Below, piece after piece: positions 16,635 through 25,261 of a stretch of 44,090 nucleotides of DNA. Every line of letters starts with the position of its first letter. The stretch's first letter is position 1. The stretch comes from Marinobacter vulgaris (GTDB taxonomy: Bacteria; Pseudomonadota; Gammaproteobacteria; Pseudomonadales; Oleiphilaceae), in NCBI RefSeq assembly GCF_003344045.1, contig NZ_QFWX01000010.1, positions 1-44,090 of the forward strand, in the 5' to 3' direction. Made by a program: the position numbers and the translations under genes. Under the pieces are notes generated by a model. That model did not search any database, was not told where the DNA came from, and worked only from the letters and a program-made list of their open reading frames with translations.

Positions 16635-18317
16635 CTAGATATGAAAATTCTGCTCGTCAACAATTTCGCAAACTATGCGTAGTGCCATGTTGTATTTTTG
16701 TCTTAATAGAGATATTTCCAGCTGAGAGTATTTGTTAACAAGTGTTGTCTTGATCTCCTTATTTGTAGATTGTTTTGAGTTAACAGAATAAGTGGCCAGG
16801 TATTCATTTTTCGGTCCGACGCTTTCACCCAAATATGGCTCTATCCTCCAGTCTGTCCAGTTAATAGCGACTGTGTTTCCGGTTTTAGATTGATAAAGGA
16901 TCTCTAAGGAACTTAAGGGCTTTGAGATCACGATAGGTGCTGACTTCATCGTCTCTTTTAAAGTGGCTTGATGCGCTTTGAATTTTCTAATTGCCAACAT
17001 CTCTTTATTTCTTGCGATTGAAAAAGCTCTATCAAGCATTCTTTCATCAATACGGTCCCAAAGCATAGGTCTTGAGCGCTGGTATTGCGCGACGAGTTCC
17101 TCGTTAGGTTCAACGCGCTCTAGAGTTTTTTGAAGTTGTTGAATGTGGCTCTGTATGATTGTCTCTTCTATAAGCTGGTAATCGCTAGTATCAAAGATAT
17201 GAATATTAAAGCTATTCAGTGAGCCGGCATCAATCATGGGGGGGCTTGGCAAACCTTTAGGCGGGTCGAGCAATAACGTTGCCTCGTGTCTTGCTTTAGC
17301 GCTTTTGTTTTTGTCAAACACTTTAATTAAGTAACACTCTTTGTCGTTAGTAATGAGAGTAAAATGCAAGATGTTATTTATGCCGGTGTCTAACCACTTA
17401 AGTTCGTCAAGCTCGACCGACGACTTTATGCATTCAGCGATATACCTACAAAGCGCTTTTCGTTGTTCAGGATTTTCTAAAAAGGCCCATGCCGTATTAG
17501 TTGTCTTTTTTACAGTAGGCTGTAGTACATGGTTGTCAAAAGCGAGAGCTTTTAGTTTATGCTGCTGGGTTGTTAGGTAGTGAGCGCCAATAATTGCTGT
17601 AGCGAATTGAGATAAAATTTGTCGCGATAGAATAATAGAAAGTAAAATGGATAGAAAGCTGGGTATGTCGCGAATCATGAAATCAATAACAATAGCTACA
17701 AATGCTACGAGAAAGCCTATGCTGCCTAGCATATTTATGTGTTGACCAAACTTGCTTTCTACAGCGTGCCTCAGGGTGGATGACCTTTCCCATATTAACG
17801 TATAGAAACCGAGGCAGAGTAGTATAAAGCCTATAGCTACCCAGGCCAGTAAGCTATAAAGTTGGCTTAGTATGATGAGCCCCATGCTGAAAAAAATAGC
17901 GCTCGCCCACACTGCCGAGACCCGCAATATGGCGTTTTTGACAATGGTGTCCTGGCTTTCAAAGAGAGTCAGCTTGTTAGTGGTTGCCTGTAACTTAATG
18001 GAGCCTTTCGTCGCTATGCGTTCAATAAAACTGTTGGCGATATTGTTAAAAAGAAATGCGCCTATCGCTAACACGCTGATACCTAGTATTAAAGGCTGTT
18101 CACCAAAACTTGTTAAAGAGGAGGGAAGTAGGCTGGGTATTTTACCCGAGCTCATAATCATCACGATTTTGAGCGGAAGCAGTAGTGAGGCGATCAATGC
18201 GAGCTGTGCTAACAAACTCAGAACAACGGCGGTTGCAATACCATGTGGGTAGATACTGAGAAGGCGTTTGCTTAGTTTTACTGTCCAGCGTAATGACGAC
18301 GCAATTTCTTTTAACAT
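16635..18317 (-). CDS. Membrane protein: ABC-exporter-like segment plus degenerate kinase-like domain
   Basis: This 560-residue protein has two halves. Residues about 25-245 contain roughly six hydrophobic segments and resemble an ABC-exporter membrane domain, but no Walker motifs follow. Residues about 300-500 resemble an aminoglycoside-phosphotransferase/protein-kinase fold: YLIKVFD (beta-3 Lys332), ARHEATLLL (helix-C Glu345), VISKPLSSLEIL where HGDxxxxNIL is expected, and AINWTDWRIEP where a DW/DFG Asp is expected. The catalytic Asp, Asn and metal-binding Asp therefore read as Pro, Glu and Asn, suggesting a pseudokinase. The start at MLKEIASS was chosen because the decayed paralogue at 18600-19633 starts the same way. 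The role is unknown. Confidence 0.7.
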   Translation of the reverse strand: MLKEIASSLRWTVKLSKRLLSIYPHGIATAVVLSLLAQLALIASLLLPLKIVMIMSSGKIPSLLPSSLTSFGEQPLILGISVLAIGAFLFNNIANSFIERIATKGSIKLQATTNKLTLFESQDTIVKNAILRVSAVWASAIFFSMGLIILSQLYSLLAWVAIGFILLCLGFYTLIWERSSTLRHAVESKFGQHINMLGSIGFLVAFVAIVIDFMIRDIPSFLSILLSIILSRQILSQFATAIIGAHYLTTQQHKLKALAFDNHVLQPTVKKTTNTAWAFLENPEQRKALCRYIAECIKSSVELDELKWLDTGINNILHFTLITNDKECYLIKVFDKNKSAKARHEATLLLDPPKGLPSPPMIDAGSLNSFNIHIFDTSDYQLIEETIIQSHIQQLQKTLERVEPNEELVAQYQRSRPMLWDRIDERMLDRAFSIARNKEMLAIRKFKAHQATLKETMKSAPIVISKPLSSLEILYQSKTGNTVAINWTDWRIEPYLGESVGPKNEYLATYSVNSKQSTNKEIKTTLVNKYSQLEISLLRQKYNMALRIVCEIVDEQNFHI

Positions 18318-18599
18318 GATCTTTTGGTTTGTCTCAGGTTGCCGAGTGTAAGAGCGTGGTAGTATATGATTGGCCTGCACAGTAAGTTCTCAACGTGGTT
18401 CTGTAGTTACAGAATAATTCCGTGTATCAGCTGCTTCTCTATATGATCACCCATGATCAATCTGTAGGGTTGATATTGTTCTTTATGCTCCGATAGCAGT
18501 TTTATGGCCAAGAGTATATGGTGAAGTTGAACTGGAGCGCTCGTGGTTCGTCGTATCTTTGAGTAGGATACGATCAATAACGAAAAATGAATAGGGGAA

Positions 18600-19633
18600 A
18601 GCGTTCGTAATTTGTCGCGCTTTGTCGGTTCTATCCTTTTCAAGAACCTTCATCAGATACTTTCCGTTTGTGGCGCTAACCTGGGAAAACTGGAGGACGT
18701 TTTTTAGCCCGGCACGCATCCAATTTATGCTGATTTGTCGTGGTTTAGCGCCATTTAATTTGCAAAGCTGTTCGATCAGTTGCCGTTTATAGCTCTCGTC
18801 GGTGAGATAGATCCATACGGAACCGTGTTTTTCTTCGTGTGCCGGAGCAAAGGCGTTATTCTCGAAGGTAAGGGCTTTGAACTTTGGTTGATTGCTGTTA
18901 ATAACGTTAATGCCATTGACTCCCACTGTTATCTGAGAGAAGAGCTGAGGTGACAGGGTAGATGATCGCAGTACAGGGGGAAATTCGGCGGTTGTGGAGA
19001 GCATATATTCAGTTACGAGGCCAAAAAAAGTTATGAAGCCAACATTTGCAAGAGTGTTGAGGTGTTTTCCGAGCTGGCTTGATATTGTCGCCCATTGGTT
19101 TGGCGCTTTTGCCCAAATCGCCGAGTAGATGGTTAAGCCGGCAGCAACATATGTGACGGCGACGGCCGAAAGTTCCCAGTGTAGCCAAGTGAGAATAGCA
19201 AGGCCTTCGATGGCGAAAAGCAAGCCGGCGATCGCCGCTCAAAATTAGGCAACACTATCATCTAAATACTGCCCTGATTTTCGAACAGTGTCAATTTATC
19301 GGCATGTTGGTGTGGTTTTCAGCCCCTTTCTTAGTTAGGTTTTAATGATTTAATGGCGTCACTTTCGCGCAGAGAGGCACCGATTGCTGCTGCCAATTCA
19401 GCAAGGAGAACATTTACGCTTAAACGGTCAAGAACCGGAGGGAGGATATTGGATATGTTTCCGCTGCTTGCGGTAATCACGATCTTTTGCGCCAGCAGCA
19501 AAGAGGCGACCAGTGCCAGCTGGGTGATGAAGGTCAGGGTTATTGTGGCGAGCACTCACCAGAGGTACACCTTGAAAAACCTTGCTCCCAGCGCTGCATA
19601 CCATTGCAGTTCGACTCGTGTTTCTTTCAGCAT
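18600..19633 (-). pseudogene. Decayed paralogue of the membrane/kinase-like gene
   Basis: Collinear fragments on the minus strand match the intact gene at 16635-18317. They are MLKETRVELQW...FFKVYLW then a TGA (19556-19558), ITQLALVASLLLAQKIV, DKLTLFENQGSI, and a longer piece (about 18600-19223) with FKALTFENNAF, GLKNVLQFSQVSATNGKYLM and KVLEKDRTDKARQ. In-frame stops, frame changes and loss of the C-terminal lobe show it is not functional. It is slightly more GC-rich than the intact copy. It implies the locus once carried two such genes in tandem, or that one replaced the other. Confidence 0.8.
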
Positions 19634-19730
19634 AACGGTTTAACAATCCTTTACTCAGTAACAGGTCCGGCAGTGTTGGTATTCTGTTATATTTCCATGC
19701 GAACTATGGGTATGCAGAGAAGGTTTTCCC

Positions 19731-20098
19731 TTGAATACAAATATTGTCTAGCAAGGCCATAAAGTCATCCGCACAGAATGCGCTAAACCCAAAAACCAAC
19801 GCCCACTCTTGCTGTGGTTCAAGGGCGTGAGCGGCCCTGTTAATTCTACCACAGCGAATACATTGGACATGGCCCTGCATCAGCGCCGCCATCATACCTT
19901 TCTTCTGAATGGTGACAACGTTCGCCATGGTCTTAACCGGGTGCTTGGTTTTCAGACGAAGATCGTGTAGCAAAATCCGTCGGGTAGGCGAGGTCAGCAA
20001 GTTGTTTGCAGATGCCGTTCTGATTGTCCTAAGTGCATTTACTTCCACCTTAGCCACTGACCAGCGTATTACGGCGAGCTACCTGTTCCCAGGATGAT
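19731..20098 (+). pseudogene. cysC: Decayed adenylylsulfate kinase gene (cysC remnant)
   Basis: Reading from 19731, the fragments align with the intact CysC at 37407. They are NTNIV then TAG (where CysC has Trp) and [48 protein letters not shown], then after a frame change RRVGEVSKLFADAVLIVLSA and a truncated end at YLFPG. The start codon has become TTG. The P-loop GSGKST reads GPVNST, and the last third is missing. It cannot make PAPS. It indicates that a second APS kinase gene once stood beside wzz. Confidence 0.85.
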
Positions 20099-20248
20099 AC
20101 CGATTTATTGATTATATCCAAGTCGGTTTACCCCGCAGCCTAGTAGTTTGCGCTGTATCGCTTTCGTTGATATCCATTGCGTGCGCTTCTAGTTCTGCCG
20201 CCCAACAACACTGTTTAGAATATAGCAGCCTCTTTTTCATGCGCGCTG

Positions 20249-20276
20249 TTGTTCAGCTACTCAGCTGGCGTACAAT
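20249..20276 (+). promoter_or_regulatory. Candidate promoter of wzz
   Basis: TTGTTC (20249-20254) and TACAAT (20271-20276) are separated by 16 bases, 37 bases upstream of the wzz ATG. This 215-base gap after the cysC remnant holds nothing else recognisable. The position is natural for the start of the second gene segment. Confidence 0.45.
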
Positions 20277-20313
20277 GCGCCGCTGTTTGATTAACTCAAA
20301 AAAGGATTAATGA

Positions 20314-21054
20314 ATGAAGCCAGAAGATGATGTGATCAGCCTGGTTGATGCAGCCGTTATTTTTGTGCGGCGCTGGATTGCATTTGCCATTGTTTTTCTT
20401 GTCGTGGTGGCAATTGGTATTGGCTATGCCTTCACACTGAAAAGCACAGTAAACGTGGTTTACACAACAACCATTGAGCCGGCTGTGTTGCCCGGTAAGA
20501 ATAACAATCCGGCAACCCTTCTGACGTTGATTAAAACCAAATGGATGGCCGAGGCAAAGGAAGAGTACAGGGAACGTCACGGGAATCATCTGGCACCGGT
20601 CCACCCCGCTCAGGTTCAGGGAACACGCCTGATTGAGGTAGTCAGTCGAGGAGCAAATCTGCAGAAAGAAGCGGTAGTAGATTCTCATAGAGCGCTGGCT
20701 GAACTGGTGGTAAGAGAGCAAAACGCCGAGCTTGATACTCGGATGGGTTTGTTTGAAGAGCAACTTCAGAGTGTCGAGGCGGTTATTCAGGGTGCGAAAA
20801 ATTTGCCGCGGCCATTCGAGATTCGCCTGAAGGTGAATTTGGAGCAGAAGATTCAGTCCGGTGAGCGGGCGGAAATTCTTATGCTGGCTAACGAGCAGCG
20901 CTCCGTGAACCATGATCCTTCACGTAAGCGTGTCATCGCCGTTAGCGTAATCATTGGGTTGTTATTAGGCTTTATGGCTCCGTTTATTTTGGAGTTTGCC
21001 TGTCAGGTCCGCAGCCGGTTGCGTGAGCTTCGGGCCGAGCAAGCTGGGCCTTGA
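20314..21054 (+). CDS. wzz: Wzz-type polysaccharide chain-length regulator
   Basis: This 246-residue inner-membrane protein has the polysaccharide co-polymerase layout. A short cytoplasmic N terminus (EDDVISLVDAAVIFVRRW) is followed by a first membrane segment at about 20-42, a periplasmic, partly helical region, and a second membrane segment at about 208-229 near the C terminus. It lacks the cytoplasmic kinase domain of Wzc-type proteins, so it fits the Wzz class that sets O-antigen length together with Wzy. It is shorter than the usual 320-370 residues. AAAGGA precedes the ATG. It lies upstream of ops element 2. Confidence 0.8.
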   Translation: MKPEDDVISLVDAAVIFVRRWIAFAIVFLVVVAIGIGYAFTLKSTVNVVYTTTIEPAVLPGKNNNPATLLTLIKTKWMAEAKEEYRERHGNHLAPVHPAQVQGTRLIEVVSRGANLQKEAVVDSHRALAELVVREQNAELDTRMGLFEEQLQSVEAVIQGAKNLPRPFEIRLKVNLEQKIQSGERAEILMLANEQRSVNHDPSRKRVIAVSVIIGLLLGFMAPFILEFACQVRSRLRELRAEQAGP

Positions 21055-21168
21055 ATGGTTGCTGTGTAAGAAATTTATTGCAAATGAGCGAGCACTTTGC
21101 TCTTGCACGTGGATATTGAATAACGTTTTTAGCATAGGACTTTGCGGCTCCCAGAGGAGCAGATGTCG

Positions 21169-21209
21169 GCCTGAGTACACTAAATTCTGGTTGGTGGGGC
21201 GGTAGCGTG
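21169..21209 (+). promoter_or_regulatory. JUMPstart/ops element 2 (RfaH loading site)
   Basis: The core GGCGGTAGCGTG at 21198-21209 repeats the first element exactly, and 34 of 41 positions of the longer block match 4558-4598. It lies 115 bases after the wzz stop and 70 bases before the wzx ATG. It would let RfaH load again for the roughly 18-kb gene series that follows. Upstream, TTGCAC (from about 21103) could belong to a local promoter, but no convincing -10 box was found. Confidence 0.9.
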
Positions 21210-21279
21210 CCTGGGCCGAAGTGAAAGTTTTTCAGAACAAGTGAAAACATTAGAGCAAACCCGTGATGAAAATTATCCG

Positions 21280-22599
21280 ATGAGTAAGCCCGTGTTACAA
21301 CGATTAATCTCCTATGGCCAAGGTGGCTCCCTCAGAGCGAAGCTTATTCGAGGAGGAGCCGGTGTTGGTGGCCTTCAGCTTCTGTCATTGCCAATTAGCT
21401 TTGTCACTTCTGTGTTGATGGCTAGAACCCTGGGCGTTGAGGATTTTGGGGTTTACAGTTACGTACTCGGCCTTGTTGTATTGTTTGCACTGCCGGCTTA
21501 TGCAGGGTTTCCGCCTTTTTTAGTAAGGGAAGTGTCAAGGTACCATCGCGTGGGGAGTCTTGGCCTGCTTACTGGTGTGATACGGCGGGCTCACCAGGTC
21601 GCATTTTTTCTGGGCATTTTAATCATGCTCGCAGTGCTGGGTTTCGTATTCTTAAGCGCAGAAAATGGCCTTGACAATCAGGCTATTTTAATAATTACTG
21701 CGGCAGTCACGATTCCTCTTTTAGCTATTATCCGAGTTCGTGCGGCCATACTCCAAGGGCTGGCTCTTGTCATCCAGTCAAGGATTGCCGAAATAATCAT
21801 CAGGCCCATTGTTTTTTTGCTCCTCATTTTGACACTGTTTTTTATCGGTACACTAAGTCCTCTGTCAGCTCTATTCGCTCAGATCACTGCAACAGTAGTG
21901 ACCCTCGTCGTAGTAAGCATATTGCTAAGAGGCCAGTTAAAGGATTTAACCGCCCAACCCGTGTATGACGACCGGCGATGGAAAAAAGCTATTTTACCTT
22001 TTTCGGCCATCGCCGGTGTCAGTTATCTTAATAGCGAACTAATAATTCCTCTCACTGGTTTTCTCGCATCGAATTCGGAGGTTGCCTTCTTTAAGGTTGC
22101 GCTTTCTATTGCGATTCTCATATCAGCACCGCTAACGATAGTAGAGGCCACCATCCATCCCCATGTCACACGGGTTTTCGCGAGCGGAGAAAAGGCGCGG
22201 CTATTTCGGATGGTAAGTCTTGCCGGGTTTGCAGCGTTACTGGCATCCCTTCCACTCGTAATTGTTTTCTTGGTTTTTGGCCAAGAAATTTTAGAGTTCG
22301 TTTACGGCTTGGAATACACAGCGTCTTACTGGCCGCTGGCAGTCCTCATCACTGGTTTCCTTGTCGTTAACCTGGTTGGCCCGTCCATGCTGCTTCTTCA
22401 CGCTACTAATTATGAGAACGACGCCCTGGTGATCTCTATCGCAGGCGCTGCATTGACGATTCTGCTTTGCGTGACCTTGATACCGAGAGAAGGCGCTTTG
22501 GGTGCAGCATTGGCGATAACAATCTCTAAAGTAGCCAGAGCCCTTGCATTTCGAATCTGGGCACAATTTCGAATCAATCAACATTTTCAAGAGAAATGA
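21280..22599 (+). CDS. wzx: Wzx-type polysaccharide repeat-unit flippase
   Basis: This integral membrane protein of about 439 residues belongs to the MOP/polysaccharide-synthesis superfamily, with about 12 hydrophobic segments. It would flip the undecaprenyl-pyrophosphate-linked repeat unit to the periplasm. The N-terminal RAKLIRGGAGVGGLQLLSLP and ARTLGVEDFGVYSYVLGLV are typical of flippases. The start is uncertain: the ATG at 21280 was preferred, but a GTG at 21241 in the same frame would add 13 residues, and neither has a clear Shine-Dalgarno sequence. It is the first gene after ops element 2 and is immediately followed by a methyltransferase gene. Confidence 0.9.
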   Translation: MSKPVLQRLISYGQGGSLRAKLIRGGAGVGGLQLLSLPISFVTSVLMARTLGVEDFGVYSYVLGLVVLFALPAYAGFPPFLVREVSRYHRVGSLGLLTGVIRRAHQVAFFLGILIMLAVLGFVFLSAENGLDNQAILIITAAVTIPLLAIIRVRAAILQGLALVIQSRIAEIIIRPIVFLLLILTLFFIGTLSPLSALFAQITATVVTLVVVSILLRGQLKDLTAQPVYDDRRWKKAILPFSAIAGVSYLNSELIIPLTGFLASNSEVAFFKVALSIAILISAPLTIVEATIHPHVTRVFASGEKARLFRMVSLAGFAALLASLPLVIVFLVFGQEILEFVYGLEYTASYWPLAVLITGFLVVNLVGPSMLLLHATNYENDALVISIAGAALTILLCVTLIPREGALGAALAITISKVARALAFRIWAQFRINQHFQEK

Positions 22600-23337
22600 A
22601 TGATGACTTACTCGACTGAATTCTTTAAAGACCGACGTGAGCAGACAATGGCATCTGCAAAGCCGATAGTCGCACTCTTGTGGGAAGCGATTAAGCCAGA
22701 GACTGTTCTCGACGTTGGGTGTGCTACAGGGATATGGCTTGCGCAAGCCCAGAACCACGGAGCGGCAAAAATTAAAGGAATTGACGGCCCCTGGGTTCCC
22801 CGGGAAGAGCTCGAAATCGACGAAGCGTTCTTTGTGGAGCACGACCTTTCGCAAAATAATCCCGCTGACGTTGGTTTTTATGATCTGGCATTTTGCATTG
22901 AGGTGGCTGAACATTTAGCGCCTGAGGCAGCTGAGCGCTTCATTGAGTTTCTAACATCGCACGCTGACGCAGTTTTGTTCTCTGCAGCGATACCTGGACA
23001 GGGCGGCACCGGTCACGTTAATGAACAACCGCAATCATACTGGCATAAAAAGTTCAGCGACAGGCAGTTTGAATGCTTTGATATCGTCAGGCCTGAATTC
23101 TGGGATGATCCGAAAATCAATGTAATATACAAGCAGAACATGTTAATTTATGCTCGTGAGGGCTGTGCTATCAATAATATATTACAAGAAATTTACGGCA
23201 CTAACGCAAAAATAACGACGAATTTTTCTCTGGACCGAATCCACCCGTTTTTATTTAAGTTACGAACCGCGCCAAAGAAGACACTTGTCGAAAGGGTAAA
23301 GCAAAAACTGAAAAATTCATTAAAATATAAATCATAG
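22600..23337 (+). CDS. Class I SAM-dependent methyltransferase
   Basis: This 245-residue protein has the Rossmann-like methyltransferase fold. Motif I VLDVGCATGIWLAQA lies near residues 37-51, with GIDGPWV after strand 2, and YDLAFCIEVAEHLAPEAAE supplies motifs post-I/II. It would methylate a sugar hydroxyl or a nucleotide-sugar intermediate. Its start directly abuts the wzx stop. The substrate is not readable; O-methylation of the polysaccharide is inferred from position only. Confidence 0.85.
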   Translation: MMTYSTEFFKDRREQTMASAKPIVALLWEAIKPETVLDVGCATGIWLAQAQNHGAAKIKGIDGPWVPREELEIDEAFFVEHDLSQNNPADVGFYDLAFCIEVAEHLAPEAAERFIEFLTSHADAVLFSAAIPGQGGTGHVNEQPQSYWHKKFSDRQFECFDIVRPEFWDDPKINVIYKQNMLIYAREGCAINNILQEIYGTNAKITTNFSLDRIHPFLFKLRTAPKKTLVERVKQKLKNSLKYKS

Positions 23338-23397
23338 TTGATTAAAGTATTCTTGATTTACGGCTGCATAAAAATCTAATTGGCATTAACGCTTAAA

Positions 23398-24219
23398 ATG
23401 AAAAGTATCGTTGTTTACACTTGTATAACAAACAAGTATGACTGGCTGTTACCGCCATTGTCCATGCCTGATAATGTGCATTATGTTTGTTATAGCGACT
23501 CGTACGATAAAGATGAAAATGGTTGGGAAGTGCGACCAATACCAGAAAATTTAAACTCATTACCATATAATTTAATAAACCGATACTTCAAGCTGTTTCC
23601 CCACAGGTTTTTTGATGGATATGACTGGTCGGTATATGTAGATGGTAATGTTAGGGTGTTAGGTGATTTATCCCTAATTATCCGTGAGATGTCTGAAAAT
23701 GGCGAGGTTATAGGTTGTCCGGCCCATCCCGATCGTTCGACAATTCTAGAAGAAGTTCCTGTGTGCAAAGCTCTGGGGAAGTTTTCAGATTCTGACTTGC
23801 AAATCCTTGAGAAACAGTTAGAAGACTACCGCGTCGACGGTATGTCTTGGGAGCAGCCCTTAACAGAAAATAATTTCATCGTTAGAAAACACTCTGATCC
23901 TGAAGTACAGGCATTGATGGAGTGTTGGTGGGAAAACCTGGAAAAGTACACAAAAAGGGATCAAATTAGTTTTCCTTATGTTGTGTGGAAATCAGGACTA
24001 CACCTTAAAAGATTTAATTTTGCTGGATCTGTTGAAAATTCTTTTATTAAAAAGGTTGGCCACAGGCGTAATAGATCGAAATTATTGACAATTAAAAAAT
24101 ATATAATGGCGAGGGAAGTTGATGGACCATTTTGGAAGTTAGCCAATCGGGGTATGGACACTTTGAGCAGATTTTTAAGAATCTGTTCCAAGTCGAGGAA
24201 GATCGTTGGAATAAGATAA
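23398..24219 (+). CDS. DUF616-family glycosyltransferase-like protein
   Basis: The 273-residue protein shows IVVYTCITNKYDWL at the N terminus, DWSVYVDGNVRV (a DxD-like motif) and ENNFIVRKHSDPEVQALMEC followed by WWENLEKYTKRDQISFPYVV. These are hallmarks of the DUF616/TOD1-MUCI70 group of putative glycosyltransferases. The start was set at the ATG at 23398 rather than a TTG 18 bases upstream. It lies in an AT-rich stretch between a methyltransferase and two GT2 genes, so a role in repeat-unit assembly is likely. Donor and linkage are unknown. Confidence 0.75.
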   Translation: MKSIVVYTCITNKYDWLLPPLSMPDNVHYVCYSDSYDKDENGWEVRPIPENLNSLPYNLINRYFKLFPHRFFDGYDWSVYVDGNVRVLGDLSLIIREMSENGEVIGCPAHPDRSTILEEVPVCKALGKFSDSDLQILEKQLEDYRVDGMSWEQPLTENNFIVRKHSDPEVQALMECWWENLEKYTKRDQISFPYVVWKSGLHLKRFNFAGSVENSFIKKVGHRRNRSKLLTIKKYIMAREVDGPFWKLANRGMDTLSRFLRICSKSRKIVGIR

Positions 24220-24237
24220 GGGAAAAGTGTCTGCATA

Positions 24238-25209
24238 ATGAAAGTTTCCATAGCTATGGCCACCTATAACGGTGCCCAGTACATAAAAGAACAACTCCAG
24301 AGCTTCGTGGAACAAACGCGACGGCCGGATGAGTTGATTATCACAGATGATGGCTCTTCCGATGATACCGAAACCATTGTCCGTAATTTCGCAAAAACGG
24401 CGCCCTTTGAAGTCGAATTCCACCGTAACGAAAAGAATTTGGGCTACTGTGGCAACTTCAATGCCGCGCTTATGAAAACGACAGGTGACCTGGTGTTCCT
24501 GAGCGACCAGGACGATGTGTGGTTCCCCAAAAAGATCGAGCACATTCTCAGCGTGGCCGAGCGCTATCCGGAAGCGTTGCTTTTGATGAATGATGCAATG
24601 CTAACCAATAGTGAGTTAGAAGAAGTAGAGCTTACCAAGATAGGACAGATCAGGTCCGCAGGAATGCCATTAGACAAATTTGTGATGGGGTGCTGTTGCG
24701 CTGTGCGCAGGGAGCTTTTAGAGCTATGCTTGCCAATCCCGGCGGGTTTTAAGGCACACGATAATTGGCTTGTGTGGTTTGCTAATGGCATGGGTGCCAA
24801 GTTAGTGGATGATATAGTGCTTCAGTACTACCGACGTCACGAGACTAACCAGTCACAGTTTATAGCCAACAGGACGACAAAGGTCACCCGTACACGAGTA
24901 TTTCTCCATTCGGTAGAAAGCCTATTTCGAAAGGACGCCTCGCAACAGAGTAAAGATGGAATCGCGCAACTCAAAATCTTTGCAGATGGTGTGCAAGCGG
25001 TTATGGATAATAGCCCTGGCAGATATCATCAAAAACTGGCGGAGCTCCAAGCACAAACTATTCAAAAGATATCCACGGAAAAAGCCCGCGCGGAAATCCG
25101 ACAAAAATGGTTTATACCGAGAGTAGCGGCCTCTTTAAGGTATTTCTTGCGAGGGGGGTATAGAAATACTAGCGGACTTACGGCAGTTCTGCGAGATATT
25201 GTCGGCTGA
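24238..25209 (+). CDS. GT2-family glycosyltransferase, rhamnosyltransferase-like
   Basis: This 323-residue GT-A enzyme starts with MKVSIAMATYNGAQYIKEQL and has IITDDGSSDDT, LVFLSDQDDVWFPKK (metal-binding acidic motif) and a later HDNWLVWFANG. The pattern is the same group as the enzyme at 8977, although the two are clearly divergent. Its codon use is more GC-rich than its downstream neighbours. It would add one sugar, possibly rhamnose, to the lipid-linked repeat unit. The acceptor is unknown. Confidence 0.87.
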   Translation: MKVSIAMATYNGAQYIKEQLQSFVEQTRRPDELIITDDGSSDDTETIVRNFAKTAPFEVEFHRNEKNLGYCGNFNAALMKTTGDLVFLSDQDDVWFPKKIEHILSVAERYPEALLLMNDAMLTNSELEEVELTKIGQIRSAGMPLDKFVMGCCCAVRRELLELCLPIPAGFKAHDNWLVWFANGMGAKLVDDIVLQYYRRHETNQSQFIANRTTKVTRTRVFLHSVESLFRKDASQQSKDGIAQLKIFADGVQAVMDNSPGRYHQKLAELQAQTIQKISTEKARAEIRQKWFIPRVAASLRYFLRGGYRNTSGLTAVLRDIVG

Positions 25210-25261
25210 AAAGCGCTTCCTTGAATAGTCTCTAAATATCATCTACTTGGCTCTCTTCTGC

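Noticed and set aside
18483..19223. Intact 246-residue membrane protein gene
   Set aside because: It is a fragment of a larger decayed gene. Upstream pieces of the same protein are in other frames with stops, and the C-terminal lobe is missing.
19909..20097. Small stand-alone gene of 62 codons
   Set aside because: Its second half is an out-of-frame remainder of CysC, so it is part of the cysC relic rather than a gene.
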